Source of the DNA: an uncultured Clostridia bacterium
GTDB taxonomy: Bacteria; Bacillota; Clostridia; Christensenellales; Borkfalkiaceae
DNA length: 64,000 nucleotides
Direction of reading: 5' to 3'
Assembly: GCA_944343275.1 (NCBI GenBank)
Contig: CALVMH010000007.1
Location: 1-64,000, forward strand
The position numbers were made by a program, and so were the translations under genes. Numbering within the stretch: position 1 is the stretch's first letter; each line of letters starts with the position of its first letter. Below are positions 23,097 to 31,362 of the stretch, in pieces. The notes under the pieces were generated by a model that saw only the letters and a list, made by a program, of their open reading frames with translations, did no database searches and was not told the DNA's origin.

Positions 23097-23995
23097 AATC
23101 CCCTCTCCCGCAGCACCACTTTGAGCGCGTTGACGCACTTTTCGGTCTTTTCCACGTCCATCCCCGTCATAATGGCGAACATCTCGCCGAGAATGTTCTG
23201 AAAATCCTCAAACTTGACTTTGAAACGCATCATCGACTCATCGGACGCGACTTCCAACTGCTTCCTCGCGCTCTCATAGGCGGCGATCGCCTCGTCACGC
23301 GCTTTTTCCGCCGCTTTGAGCCGCGCCGCCGTCTCCGGATTTTCCACCTCTTTGACCTCGGGCGGCAGATTTTTGAGATCCTGCACCTGCTTTTCCAGCG
23401 CAGTTTTTTCCTCGCCGAGTTTCAGGACCTTTTTGCGCATTTTTTCGATCTCGGCGCCCGACTTGTCCGCCGCCGCGCGCACGCTCGCTGCGTCCCGCTC
23501 CGCTTTCGTCTTTGCCTCCTCAAACAGGGAGAGCTGCGCCTGTTTTTCGTCCCGTTCCGCTTCCAACTCGCGGATCCGCGCTTCCAGCTCCCGCGTGGTC
23601 GTGCCCTCGACGTCCATATTCTCTTCGACGCCCTCCCGCTCCGTTTCGGAAATGGACGCAAGCAGCGCGAGCTTGGTCACGCCGTAGCCCGCGTGTTCTT
23701 CAAGGTACTTGTCCGTAAACCGTTCGGCGACCTTGATGTAATTGTACGCCTGCCGCTGTTTCAGCCCGACCGCCTGCTCGACGTACTCGCCGAAATCGGC
23801 AAACCCCGCCGCCGCAAACAGTTTCCCGTCGCGCATACGTTGAAGTTCACGGGCAAGATCGATGAACGCCCTGCCCGCTGCATTCCCGCACGAGATGATC
23901 CTCCTGTGCGTCGTGATGAAGTTCTCCTGTTCGACGGACAGCGTTTCCTGCCGTCCGTCCGCGAGCATCAGCTGCTCGAACACCTTGTTTTCCAT
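23093..23995 (-). CDS. DUF3102 protein with long coiled coil
   Basis: A 300-residue protein. The N-terminal 115 residues match DUF3102 (GRAFIDLARELQRMRDGKLF, FGEYVEQAVGLKQRQAYNYI), a helical region found on plasmids and prophages that resembles ParB/KorB-like DNA-binding helices. Residues about 130-270 form a coiled coil with charged heptads. A role in partition or replication control is possible. The start follows AGGAGG. Confidence 0.75.
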   Translation of the reverse strand: MENKVFEQLMLADGRQETLSVEQENFITTHRRIISCGNAAGRAFIDLARELQRMRDGKLFAAAGFADFGEYVEQAVGLKQRQAYNYIKVAERFTDKYLEEHAGYGVTKLALLASISETEREGVEENMDVEGTTTRELEARIRELEAERDEKQAQLSLFEEAKTKAERDAASVRAAADKSGAEIEKMRKKVLKLGEEKTALEKQVQDLKNLPPEVKEVENPETAARLKAAEKARDEAIAAYESARKQLEVASDESMMRFKVKFEDFQNILGEMFAIMTGMDVEKTEKCVNALKVVLRERGL

Positions 23996-24028
23996 GATAC
24001 CCTCCTTTCTTTTGCAGTTGACTGCAAA

Positions 24029-24268
24029 TTATTTTTGATACTGCTGTACGAAGCGGTCGTACGCCGCGCCGACGTCGCTCGGCCAATACAGATACCGCTC
24101 CTCGACCCATGCGCCGTCCTCAAAGCGCACGGTCACCTTGCCGTCCCGCTCCACCATGTAGCCCGTGATCCGCCGTCTGATGACGCGCGGCTCGCCCGTG
24201 ACGATGCTCTTTACGATCTCGCACGCCTCGCGCCCGACAATCGTCTTATCGAAGTTTATGGCAAGCAT
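24029..24268 (-). CDS. Hypothetical phage protein
   Basis: A 79-residue protein with beta-rich character (VIRRRITGYMVERDGKVTVR, WVEERYLYWPSDVG). It is the first of a run of small early genes with short overlaps. It overlaps the next upstream gene by 13 nt. Function is not identifiable. Confidence 0.55.
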   Translation of the reverse strand: MLAINFDKTIVGREACEIVKSIVTGEPRVIRRRITGYMVERDGKVTVRFEDGAWVEERYLYWPSDVGAAYDRFVQQYQK

Positions 24269-24507
24269 GGCTCCGCCCTCCGATGCAGCCGATGATACCT
24301 TGTCACGGCATAGAGCGATCCCGCCGTGTGCCGCCTGATCTTGGCGTACACGGTGACCGCTCCGTCAACGCGCGCGAAATACAGCGCCGTCAGAAATCTG
24401 CGGTAACGCCCGATCGCCGCCAACGCCTCCTGCGTGTGCTGCGGCTGCCACTCCGTCCCGTTGATGACGACCCGCGCCACCGTACCGAAAATATTGAAAT
24501 CTGCCAT
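24256..24507 (-). CDS. Small basic hypothetical phage protein
   Basis: An 83-residue basic protein (MADFNIFGTVARVVINGTEW, IRRHTAGSLYAVTRYHRLHR). The start at 24507 is fixed by a TAAGGAGGGG site; a longer frame to 24600 lacks one. Arg/His-rich helices suggest nucleic acid binding, but no family is recognised. Confidence 0.55.
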   Translation of the reverse strand: MADFNIFGTVARVVINGTEWQPQHTQEALAAIGRYRRFLTALYFARVDGAVTVYAKIRRHTAGSLYAVTRYHRLHRRAEPCLP

Positions 24508-24518
24508 ATTTCCCCTCC

Positions 24519-24770
24519 TTACCCTTCGAGGTCTGCTTTCCGCGCAAGGTAATCCCGAACGGCGTCCTCGAAGTTCTTGAAATAATGTCCCCATGCCCAA
24601 TCATAATGCCCGCCCGTCCGTTTTGAAAGATCGCGAACGGTTATGTACGGGCATTCGGCATCCATGCGGACAAGCAGCGCCACGTTCCCGCGGCTCGTCT
24701 CGTAGAAATGAACGACGGTATAATGCACGGGACCTAAGAGAAACCAATACCCGATTCTCAATTCCGTCAT
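24519..24770 (-). CDS. Hypothetical phage protein
   Basis: An 83-residue protein (MTELRIGYWFLLGPVHYTVV, YFKNFEDAVRDYLARKADLE). The ATG at 24770 overlaps the stop of the HTH gene (ATGA) with GGAGGGAG upstream. It reads as a small alpha/beta domain in which the C-terminal helix holds most charges. Unknown function. Confidence 0.55.
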   Translation of the reverse strand: MTELRIGYWFLLGPVHYTVVHFYETSRGNVALLVRMDAECPYITVRDLSKRTGGHYDWAWGHYFKNFEDAVRDYLARKADLEG

Positions 24771-25081
24771 ACCTCTTCTCCCTCCAACGCGCCCACGCGG
24801 CGGCGCTTGCTTTCCAGCCATGCGTGCACGTCGGACGCCTTCACCTTGCGGGAACGCCCGTCGAACTGATAAAAAGGCAAGTCCCCTTTGTTGATGGCTG
24901 CGTCCAGCCGGTGGCGCGACAGCCCGCAGCGCTTGGATGCCTCGCTGATGGAGAGCATCTCCTCAATTTTTCCGCCGCCCTCTCCCATCGGCCGCTGTCT
25001 GCGCGCACTCCGCCGCCCGTCTCCGCCGAACAGCTCCTGATATTTGCGCTCGTTCTTCGTTAAATCAATGATTTCTGCCAT
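24767..25081 (-). CDS. Helix-turn-helix protein (excisionase-like)
   Basis: A 104-residue protein with a MerR/Xis-type winged helix at about 40-92: MLSISEASKRCGLSRHRLDAA, then GDLPFYQFDGRSRKVKASDVHAWLE. That is the HTH_17 pattern of excisionases and small phage DNA-binding proteins. As the second gene of the early leftward operon it may be the directionality factor or an early regulator. A GGAGGGG site precedes the ATG. Confidence 0.7.
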   Translation of the reverse strand: MAEIIDLTKNERKYQELFGGDGRRSARRQRPMGEGGGKIEEMLSISEASKRCGLSRHRLDAAINKGDLPFYQFDGRSRKVKASDVHAWLESKRRRVGALEGEEV

Positions 25082-25152
25082 GATACCCCTCCTGAATTTT
25101 TATTTTCGCCTCACCGTCTTTGCCCCACGGTGTGGGGCTTTTTAGTTTGATT

Positions 25153-25371
25153 TTAATTCACATTTCTGGCGAAAAAAATATGGACCACTTTCTGCTCGTC
25201 AACCACGCCAAGTATTTCGCATAATTTCGCAATTTCGCTTGAAAGAAACTCATTTTTGTTGTTGATTTTGTAATTGAATGTCTGAGTCGAAATCCCAAGC
25301 GCTTTTGCCACATCCGCTTGCCGCAAATTCTTTTCTACGAGAATTGCTTTCAATTTTGCAGAATCTACCAT
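25153..25371 (-). CDS. Cro-like XRE regulator
   Basis: A 72-residue protein made of one XRE helix-turn-helix (LRQADVAKALGISTQTFNYKINNKNEFLSS). It is the first gene of the leftward early operon and divergent from the CI-like repressor, the classic Cro position. The start follows GGAGGAGG. It should repress the CI promoter and favour lytic growth. Confidence 0.8.
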   Translation of the reverse strand: MVDSAKLKAILVEKNLRQADVAKALGISTQTFNYKINNKNEFLSSEIAKLCEILGVVDEQKVVHIFFARNVN

Positions 25372-25393
25372 AACCTCCTCCTTTTGAAACTAC

Positions 25394-25406
25394 GGAACAA
25401 TGTTCC
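25394..25406. promoter_or_regulatory. Lysogeny-switch operator palindrome
   Basis: GGAACAATGTTCC is a perfect 6+1+6 palindrome between the early promoter -10 and the cro start. A second GAACA half-site lies at 25455-25459 next to the -35. This is a likely CI/Cro binding site. Confidence 0.6.
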
Positions 25407-25425
25407 TGAAATTCAAATTTTCTCT

Positions 25426-25454
25426 ATCTTACCATGCTTTTATTTGAATGTCAA
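25426..25454 (-). promoter_or_regulatory. Early leftward promoter (cro operon)
   Basis: On the minus strand, TTGACA (25454-25449), a 17-nt spacer and TAAGAT (25431-25426). The strong -35 and the position 55 nt upstream of cro fit the main lytic promoter. Confidence 0.75.
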
Positions 25455-25493
25455 GAACATTTTCGCATTTTTCAAACTTTTTTTCAAAAATTC

Positions 25494-25522
25494 TTGATTT
25501 TAGAGCACATCCATAGTATAAT
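25494..25522 (+). promoter_or_regulatory. Rightward lysogeny promoter (CI operon)
   Basis: TTGATT at 25494-25499, a 17-nt spacer and TATAAT at 25517-25522 lie 18 nt upstream of the repressor ATG. It probably drives the repressor, both DnaQ-BRCT genes, rhuM and the integrase, which all read the same way. Confidence 0.75.
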
Positions 25523-25540
25523 GCTATCGAGGTGATACTT

Positions 25541-26206
25541 ATGGATAAATCCTTATTCCTTAAAACCATCGGCGATCGAATCAAATTAAGACGCGAAGAA
25601 CTTGGCATGACACAGGGGGATCTTGCGCAAAAAGTCGGGTACACTTCCCACTCTTCCATCGCAAAAGTTGAGTCTGGCGCCATCGATCTTCCACAATCTA
25701 AAATTGAGGCCATCGCCAAAGCATTACAAACTTCTCCTGCTTATCTTTTGGGATTGACCCACTACGATTCAGCATCAAAATGGCAAACATATACATTTGA
25801 AAATGTTACCCCCATTCACACCCAGCGCATTCCCATGCTGGGCGAGATCGCCTGCGGAAAGCCGATATGGGCAAATGAAGAGAGGGAGTCCTATGTGCAG
25901 GCAGGCGTGAACATCAAAGCGGACTTCTGTCTGATCGCACGCGGCGACAGCATGATCGGCGCCCGCATTCACGATGGCGACATTGTGTTCTGCCGCTCGC
26001 AGAACATGGTCGAGAACGGCGAGATCGCTGCCGTCATCATCGGAGACGAGGCAACGCTCAAGCGCGTGTATTATTACCCCGACAAACAAAAACTCGTACT
26101 TCAGGCAGAAAACCCGAAGTACGAGCCGTTCGTCTATGTCGGCAGCGAACTCGACGAAATCAATATCATCGGCAAAGCCGTCGCCTTCCAAAGCGATGTG
26201 ATTTGA
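25541..26206 (+). CDS. CI-like phage repressor (XRE HTH plus S24 peptidase)
   Basis: A 221-residue protein. Residues 5-70 are an XRE helix-turn-helix (DRIKLRREELGMTQGDLAQK). From about residue 95 there is a LexA/CI-type S24 peptidase: a cleavage region at IACGKP, the catalytic Ser in RGDSMIGARI, and Lys in DEATLKRVYY. It keeps the lysogen silent and should be self-cleaved after RecA activation. The ATG at 25541 has GAGGTGA upstream; a start 3 codons earlier lacks spacing. Confidence 0.9.
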   Translation: MDKSLFLKTIGDRIKLRREELGMTQGDLAQKVGYTSHSSIAKVESGAIDLPQSKIEAIAKALQTSPAYLLGLTHYDSASKWQTYTFENVTPIHTQRIPMLGEIACGKPIWANEERESYVQAGVNIKADFCLIARGDSMIGARIHDGDIVFCRSQNMVENGEIAAVIIGDEATLKRVYYYPDKQKLVLQAENPKYEPFVYVGSELDEINIIGKAVAFQSDVI

Positions 26207-26224
26207 TAAAAAAGGAGTGGAAAT

Positions 26225-27166
26225 ATGACTACCAGCGAAAAAATTGAAAGGATCACCGTTATTGACTTTGAAACTGCCAGCAGTGCTTTTTTCAGTGCCT
26301 GTGCGCTCGGAATCGTCGTCCTGCAAGGTCGAGAGATTATCGATAAGCAATATTTTTTAATTCAGCCGCCTGACAACTTTTACGAAAAAGACAATGTTGC
26401 GGTTCACGGCATCACTGCTGAACAAACAGCTCACGCCGATACTTTTCCCGTCGTATGGGAAAAAGTTCGCCCTCTATTTGAAAATACATACGTTGCTGCT
26501 CACAATGCCAACTTTGATATGTCTGTTCTGAAAGCAACGCTTGAATATTATGGAATCGAGCAACCTTCATTCCAATACATGAATACCATCAGCGTCAGCG
26601 GTTATACGATTCCAAGGAACGCAAATGTAGGAAAATCGCTCGCCGATCGCTGCGCTTACTTTAATATTCCATTGGAAAATCATCATAACGCTCTCTGCGA
26701 TGCCGAAGCCGCCGCCCAGCTCATTATCTACCAATTACAACACTCACGATATAAGTCTTTTGCAACGTTTGTATCCTGCTGCATACAATTATTTGATTAC
26801 GATGACGTGAGATTAAAAAAGAGCTCTTCCCTTTTTGGTCATAAACGTATAGACGTTGATGAACTTGCCGCAACGACGACTGTTCGCGAAGCACAAGATG
26901 AAGATTTCAAAGGGAAAACTTTCGTCTTTACCGGTGAACTTACAAGATTTACCCGCGAACAGGCAATGAGCAAAGTAATTGCCGGCGGTGGCTTCGTGAA
27001 AAACGGCGTGAGCAAAAAGGTTGATGTCCTTGTGCACGCCGAAAATGATATAACCTCGAAAGTCAAAAAAGCTATGGAATTACAAGCCGAAGGACATCCC
27101 ATAAAAATCATTACAGAAGAACAATTCATGCAAATGCTGGAAAGCAATGAGGCAATTCAAATCTGA
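26225..27166 (+). CDS. DnaQ-like 3'-5' exonuclease with C-terminal BRCT domain
   Basis: A 313-residue protein. Residues about 9-170 are a DEDDh exonuclease: VIDFETA supplies the D-x-E pair, AHNANFDMSVL an Asp, and HHNALCDAEAA the His and Asp. Residues 220-313 are a BRCT domain (FKGKTFVFTGELTRFTREQA, GGGFVKNGVSKKVDVLV). It lies 18 nt after the repressor on the same strand and is a duplicate of the next gene. It could trim DNA ends or act in superinfection immunity; the context is a lysogenic accessory operon. Confidence 0.85.
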   Translation: MTTSEKIERITVIDFETASSAFFSACALGIVVLQGREIIDKQYFLIQPPDNFYEKDNVAVHGITAEQTAHADTFPVVWEKVRPLFENTYVAAHNANFDMSVLKATLEYYGIEQPSFQYMNTISVSGYTIPRNANVGKSLADRCAYFNIPLENHHNALCDAEAAAQLIIYQLQHSRYKSFATFVSCCIQLFDYDDVRLKKSSSLFGHKRIDVDELAATTTVREAQDEDFKGKTFVFTGELTRFTREQAMSKVIAGGGFVKNGVSKKVDVLVHAENDITSKVKKAMELQAEGHPIKIITEEQFMQMLESNEAIQI

Positions 27167-27180
27167 CGAGGAGATCAAAA

Positions 27181-28488
27181 ATGGAATGGTTTTATGAAAT
27201 GAAGCGGTGGGGACGCGTATATATCTGTTTTCTGCTCCCCGCTGTTATTGCAGGTATTTTATTCGCTTTCAGGCAGTGGATCGCGGCGGGCGTCTTTCTC
27301 GGCATCATGGTTTTCATTCTTCTGCCGCTCTTCATAGACGCCGAGGAAGAGCTCAGCAAACGCCGCCACGAGCAGATCGTCGATCATCTTCGCAGTGCTG
27401 CCGCCGCCCCGCCCACAAAACCCAATGCGCCGGAACGCGCGGAACCGCCCGTAACTCCTCAGGCAGAAGAATCACCCGCCGCACAAGCTCCCGCCGCGCA
27501 GCTTTCTTCCCTGTGGGCGGAGAACCCCGCACCGCCCTCCCCCTCCAATACCTCATATTTCAATACGGTCACAGTCATTGACCTTGAAACCGCCACCGAC
27601 TCTTTAACAAGTATTTGCGCCATCGGGTTATGCTTTATCCGTGAAGGACAAATCATCAGAAGCGATTGTTATTATGTCCAACCGCCTGAAAATCGCTATA
27701 ATGCAGCAAATATTTCAATCCATGGAATCACGCCCGATATAACAAAAAATGCTGACTCTTTTCCTGTTGTCTGGGAAAAAATAAAGCACTGTTTTCAAAA
27801 TACATATATTGCCGCTCACAACGCAAAGCGGTTTGATATGCCCGCTCTCAAAGCAGCCTTTGAACAATTCGGAATCGATCAACCTCAATTTGAGTTCATC
27901 GACACCATGTATATCTGTGATGAGTTCAAAGATCCAAAATGCCAGAGATCCCTCGATGCGTTATGTTCTTCATTCTCAATCCAACTCGACCATCACCATG
28001 ACGCTAAAGCGGACGCCATTGCTGCAGCAGAACTTATCCTTTATTCGTTTGAACACAGCAAGTTCCGCGCGTTCAATGTGTGGCTGAAGCATCATGTTGA
28101 AATGCTTTCTTTCTGCGATGTTTCTCCGAGATATACTTTTTCTACCACTACGAAACATCCAAAGATTGATGTTCATGAGATCGCCGTGACAACCGAAGTC
28201 AACGATGAAAAAGATGACGACTTTAATGGAAAGACCTTTCTCTTTACCGGCACTCTTCAGCATTTTTCCCGCGAAGAGGCAATGCGCAAGGTCGTCGAAC
28301 GTGGAGGCATCATAAAAAATGGAATTTCAAATAAAGTCGACGTTCTCGTCAATGCAAACCCTGACGGTGTAACAACATCAAAAGTAGAAAAAGCAATCGC
28401 AATGCAAGCGGCAGGACATCGTATCAAAATCATTAACGAAGAGCAGTTTCTCAAAATGCTTGAAAGCAATAACGCCATCCAAATCTGA
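27181..28488 (+). CDS. Membrane-anchored DnaQ-BRCT exonuclease
   Basis: A 435-residue paralogue of the preceding gene with an added N-terminus. It has two membrane helices (about 11-27 and 32-50), then a Pro/Ala-rich linker of about 75 residues. The DEDDh exonuclease (VIDLETA, AHNAKRFDMPAL, HHHDAKADAIAA) covers about 135-300 and the BRCT domain about 340-435. Nuclease residues are conserved. Anchoring an exonuclease on the inner membrane face suggests action on DNA entering the cell, such as superinfecting phage DNA. That function is inferred. Confidence 0.82.
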   Translation: MEWFYEMKRWGRVYICFLLPAVIAGILFAFRQWIAAGVFLGIMVFILLPLFIDAEEELSKRRHEQIVDHLRSAAAAPPTKPNAPERAEPPVTPQAEESPAAQAPAAQLSSLWAENPAPPSPSNTSYFNTVTVIDLETATDSLTSICAIGLCFIREGQIIRSDCYYVQPPENRYNAANISIHGITPDITKNADSFPVVWEKIKHCFQNTYIAAHNAKRFDMPALKAAFEQFGIDQPQFEFIDTMYICDEFKDPKCQRSLDALCSSFSIQLDHHHDAKADAIAAAELILYSFEHSKFRAFNVWLKHHVEMLSFCDVSPRYTFSTTTKHPKIDVHEIAVTTEVNDEKDDDFNGKTFLFTGTLQHFSREEAMRKVVERGGIIKNGISNKVDVLVNANPDGVTTSKVEKAIAMQAAGHRIKIINEEQFLKMLESNNAIQI

Positions 28489-28505
28489 CGAAGGAGATCA
28501 ACGCC

Positions 28506-29525
28506 ATGAACGAAAACGAAATCATCATATATCAGACAGAAGACGGCGTAACGAGAATCTCCGTCACGCTGGACGGCGACACCGTTTGGCTCACGCAGGC
28601 GCAGATGGCGGAACTGTTTCAGACCACGCCGCAAAATATCACTCTCCACATCGGTAACATCTATCAAGAGGGCGAACTTACTCCGGATTTAACTTGTAAG
28701 GAATTCTTACAAGTTCAGCCGGAGGGCAGCCGCGAAGTCAAACGTAAACGCAAATACTACAATCTCGACGTTATCATCTCCGTGGGATACCGTGTGAAGT
28801 CCCTGCGCGGCACACAGTTCCGCATCTGGGCAAACGGCGTTCTGAAAGACTATCTCATCAAGGGATTCGCCCTTGACGACGAACGTCTGAAAGGCAACGC
28901 CGGCGGCAGCTATTGGAAAGAACTGCTCGACAGGATCCGCGACATCCGCTCCTCGGAAAAGGTCCTCTACCGTCAGGTGCTCGACCTCTACGCGACCAGC
29001 GTCGACTACGACCCCCGCAGCGAGCAATCCGTCCGCTTCTTCAAGATCGTGCAGAACAAGCTCCACTATGCGGCGCACGGGCATACCGCCGCAGAAGTCA
29101 TCTACGAGCGCGCAGACGCCGACAAGCCCTTTATGGGGCTCACGAGCTTTTCCGGAGATTTCCCCGCGCTCAAAGATATCGGCGTCGCCAAAAACTATCT
29201 GAAAGAGGACGAGTTGAAGATCCTCAACAACCTTGTTTCCGGATACTTCGATTTTGCCGAGATTCAGGCAATGCGCCGCAACCCGATGTATATGGACGAC
29301 TATATCCGCCAGCTCGACAATATCCTCTCCTCCACCGGCGGGAAGCTGCTGAACGGCGCGGGGAGCGTCAGCCACGAAAAGGCGATGGAAAAGGCGCGGG
29401 CGGAATACCGCAAGTATCAGGCGCAGAATCTTTCCCCCGTGGAAGAAGCCTATCTCCAGACCATCAAGGGCGTACAAAAGAAAGTTGAAAAAAGGCCCAA
29501 AAAATCGCCGGGGGACAAACCATGA
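28506..29525 (+). CDS. rhuM: RhuM-family protein
   Basis: A 339-residue protein of the virulence RhuM family: TVWLTQAQMAELFQTTPQNI, YYNLDVIISVGYRVKSLRGT, FRIWANGVLKDYLIKGFALD. The N-terminus resembles the Bro-N/HTH-type DNA-interaction module of phage antirepressors. RhuM genes are frequent in genomic islands and prophages, with an undefined role. The last 4 nt overlap the integrase start (ATGA), so the two are co-translated. A GAAGGAG site precedes the start. Confidence 0.85.
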   Translation: MNENEIIIYQTEDGVTRISVTLDGDTVWLTQAQMAELFQTTPQNITLHIGNIYQEGELTPDLTCKEFLQVQPEGSREVKRKRKYYNLDVIISVGYRVKSLRGTQFRIWANGVLKDYLIKGFALDDERLKGNAGGSYWKELLDRIRDIRSSEKVLYRQVLDLYATSVDYDPRSEQSVRFFKIVQNKLHYAAHGHTAAEVIYERADADKPFMGLTSFSGDFPALKDIGVAKNYLKEDELKILNNLVSGYFDFAEIQAMRRNPMYMDDYIRQLDNILSSTGGKLLNGAGSVSHEKAMEKARAEYRKYQAQNLSPVEEAYLQTIKGVQKKVEKRPKKSPGDKP

Positions 29526-30607
29526 TCATCGAACTTGAAAAAGGCAAAAACTATGCCGCACGGTTTTATTATAAAGACGTCTTCGGCAAAATGCACCGCC
29601 CGTATAAGAGCGGATTTCCGTCACGCAGAGCGGCACAGCAGTGGGAAATGCAGGAACGGGCGCGCTTGGATGGCGAAGTCGTTGCATCAGAAGATATTAC
29701 CTTCTCCTATCTGTACAAAGAGTGGCACAAAAATCTCATCCGACAAGCCGCTTCTCCACGCACATTGGAAAAATACGACAGATACCACGGCTATGTTTCC
29801 GAATACATCGATCATCTTCCTCTTAAACGGCTTCATGAGCACGTTCTTCAAAAGCTCATCGACATCTATCAGGCATCTCCTGCCACCTGCAACGAGCTCC
29901 GGAAATTATTGAGCGCGGCATTTAACTACGCCCGCAAAAAGCGTTGGATGCGGGAGAACCCGATGGACTTTGTCGATGTTCCCGCCTACCGCCCTCAAAA
30001 GTTTCCCGCTTACGATTTCGACGACATCCGCGCGCTCTTCGCCACGCTCCGTGAAGACAACTCAAAGCTCTACACGCCCGTTCTCTGCGCCTGTTTCTTT
30101 GCAGCGACGCGCGAAGAAGTCTGCGCGCTACAGGAAGCGGACATCGTCCGTCTGCACGACGGGAACTACCGCGTCACACTCGATAAGGCGCTGATCACAG
30201 CCTACGGAAAATCCATTATCAAAACGCAGAAAACGGAGAACCGCCGCCGCACATTCATCTTCTCCGCTACTGTGTACGACGAGCTGCACGCCTACAAGGC
30301 ACGCAACGGCATCGGCAGCCCGTTCGTGTGCTGTAATAAAAACGGTTCGAACATTCAGCCGAACACGATCTCCAATGCCTTTGCCCGCTTCCTCGACGCG
30401 CACGGTTTGAAATACACGACGTTCCACAAGCTCCGCGACGCATACGCGAACACCTGCAAACGCCTCCACGTCGATCTTGACACCGCCTACCGCATGATGG
30501 GACACGCGTCCTATAAGACAACCGCCGAACACTATGCAACCGCCGACGACGTCCTTACCGCCGAGGCAGTTTCCAAAATCGAGCATGAACTTTTTGCTGT
30601 AAGATAG
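29522..30607 (+). CDS. int: Tyrosine recombinase integrase
   Basis: A 361-residue phage integrase. The N-terminus is an AP2-like arm-binding domain (YAARFYYKDVFGKMHRPYKS), followed by a SAM-like core-binding domain (about 60-150). The catalytic domain has Arg in FFAATREEVCAL, the HxxR box TFHKLRDAYAN, the MGHASYKTTAEHYA box with the second His, and the nucleophilic Tyr. It recombines attP with the tRNA-Ser 3' end and lies 128 nt from attR. It is the last gene of the rightward lysogeny operon. Confidence 0.93.
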   Translation: MIIELEKGKNYAARFYYKDVFGKMHRPYKSGFPSRRAAQQWEMQERARLDGEVVASEDITFSYLYKEWHKNLIRQAASPRTLEKYDRYHGYVSEYIDHLPLKRLHEHVLQKLIDIYQASPATCNELRKLLSAAFNYARKKRWMRENPMDFVDVPAYRPQKFPAYDFDDIRALFATLREDNSKLYTPVLCACFFAATREEVCALQEADIVRLHDGNYRVTLDKALITAYGKSIIKTQKTENRRRTFIFSATVYDELHAYKARNGIGSPFVCCNKNGSNIQPNTISNAFARFLDAHGLKYTTFHKLRDAYANTCKRLHVDLDTAYRMMGHASYKTTAEHYATADDVLTAEAVSKIEHELFAVR

Positions 30608-30623
30608 TGTTTTTTTCGGAGTC

Positions 30624-30649
30624 ATAGACAATTTGTAGACAATAGACAA
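30624..30649. repeat. Integrase arm-site repeats (TAGACAAT x3)
   Basis: TAGACAAT occurs at 30624-30631, 30635-30642 and 30642-30649, between the integrase and attR. TAGACAAAAAT follows at 30719-30729. Their place beside the core and their 7-11-nt spacing fit arm-type integrase binding sites. Confidence 0.6.
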
Positions 30650-30735
30650 TCACAATTCCGCTCCTCAACACTATATACTGTGTAGAAGAATCGGAAATCT
30701 ACCTATATTTTGCGGTGATAGACAAAAATACAACT

Positions 30736-30797
30736 CCCCTGCTAAGGGTGTAGTGCTGTAACAGGCAGCGAGGGTTCGAATCCCTCTCACCGCGCCA
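30736..30797 (+). repeat. attR core of the prophage (degenerate tRNA-Ser copy)
   Basis: This is the right copy of the 62-bp core. The 9 bases GCGGTGATA, equal to the tRNA 5' end, also lie at 30712-30720, but the D arm is replaced by TAGACAAAAAT sequence and cannot pair. It is therefore a nonfunctional tRNA-like relic. Confidence 0.88.
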
Positions 30798-30801
30798 CGG
30801 A

Positions 30802-30827
30802 CGGCGGCGGGCGTTTGCCCGCCGCCG
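30802..30827. terminator. GC-rich hairpin after attR
   Basis: CGGCGGCGGGC at 30802-30812 pairs perfectly with GCCCGCCGCCG at 30817-30827 around GTTT. There is no clear T run, so termination is uncertain. It probably belonged to the original tRNA transcript. Confidence 0.45.
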
Positions 30828-30974
30828 TTCGTGTTGTGATATTTGAGAGGGATTCGAGGGTGGAGGCGCGAGCGGGAGCGAGCGGTTTGCGTTGCAGAGT
30901 GCCGTCCAAACCGCCTTCGCAAGCAAACTGCACCGGTCCTGCGGACTGTGCACCGAGGCGCGCCGCCAAAGGCG

Positions 30975-30998
30975 CGAATCCCTCTCACCGCGCCACGG
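30975..30998 (+). repeat. Third partial copy of the tRNA 3' end
   Basis: These 24 bases are identical to 30777-30800 and comprise part of the T arm, the 3' acceptor strand, CCA and three more bases. An inverted 12-mer (GAGAGGGATTCG) sits at 30845-30856. The copies suggest past integration or excision events at this locus. The rest of the 30798-31158 gap holds no gene I can support. Confidence 0.7.
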
Positions 30999-31101
30999 GC
31001 GTGATCCCCGCGCACGATATCCTCCCGCCTTCCCTTTCGCAGGAATGCCGTGCCATGGGATTCTCACGTTTCGCGGCTTGCGCCGCTGCGCTCGGAATGA
31101 G

Positions 31102-31135
31102 AAAGGACGGCTGACGCGCAGGCGTGCCGTCCTTT
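31102..31135. terminator. Terminator downstream of the 31159-31362 gene
   Basis: AAAGGACGGC at 31102-31111 pairs with GCCGTCCTTT at 31126-31135. It ends the leftward small gene and shields the tRNA/att region. Confidence 0.65.
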
Positions 31136-31158
31136 GTACGCGGGAGCTTTTTTGTTGT

Positions 31159-31362
31159 TTATACAGGGTATCTCCTTTCAATATGAAAATTCAGCCCGTA
31201 CTCTTCGGCGTCAAGCCCCGCCTGGATGATTTCAAGGCATTCCACATAAGCCGTCCGCTCTCCGCAGATGAATTGGTCGGGACCGAGCGCTTCATCGTAC
31301 AAATCTTCCAGCCGTTCCAGCAAAACCGCAACCAAATACCGTATCAACATCCGTTCCTTCAT
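31159..31362 (-). CDS. Small conserved-type hypothetical protein
   Basis: A 67-residue protein (MKERMLIRYLVAVLLERLED, CGERTAYVECLEIIQAGLDA). It is helical and acidic. The start at 31362 is chosen because AAGGAACG lies upstream, and the longer in-frame region is low complexity. It resembles short regulatory-size helical proteins of Clostridia. Function is not identified. Confidence 0.5.
   Translation of the reverse strand: MKERMLIRYLVAVLLERLEDLYDEALGPDQFICGERTAYVECLEIIQAGLDAEEYGLNFHIERRYPV

Noticed and set aside
30671..31181. Minus-strand ORFs over attR with RGERDSNPRC
   Set aside because: They are antisense to the tRNA-like att copies, have no ribosome binding site and cross a GC hairpin.
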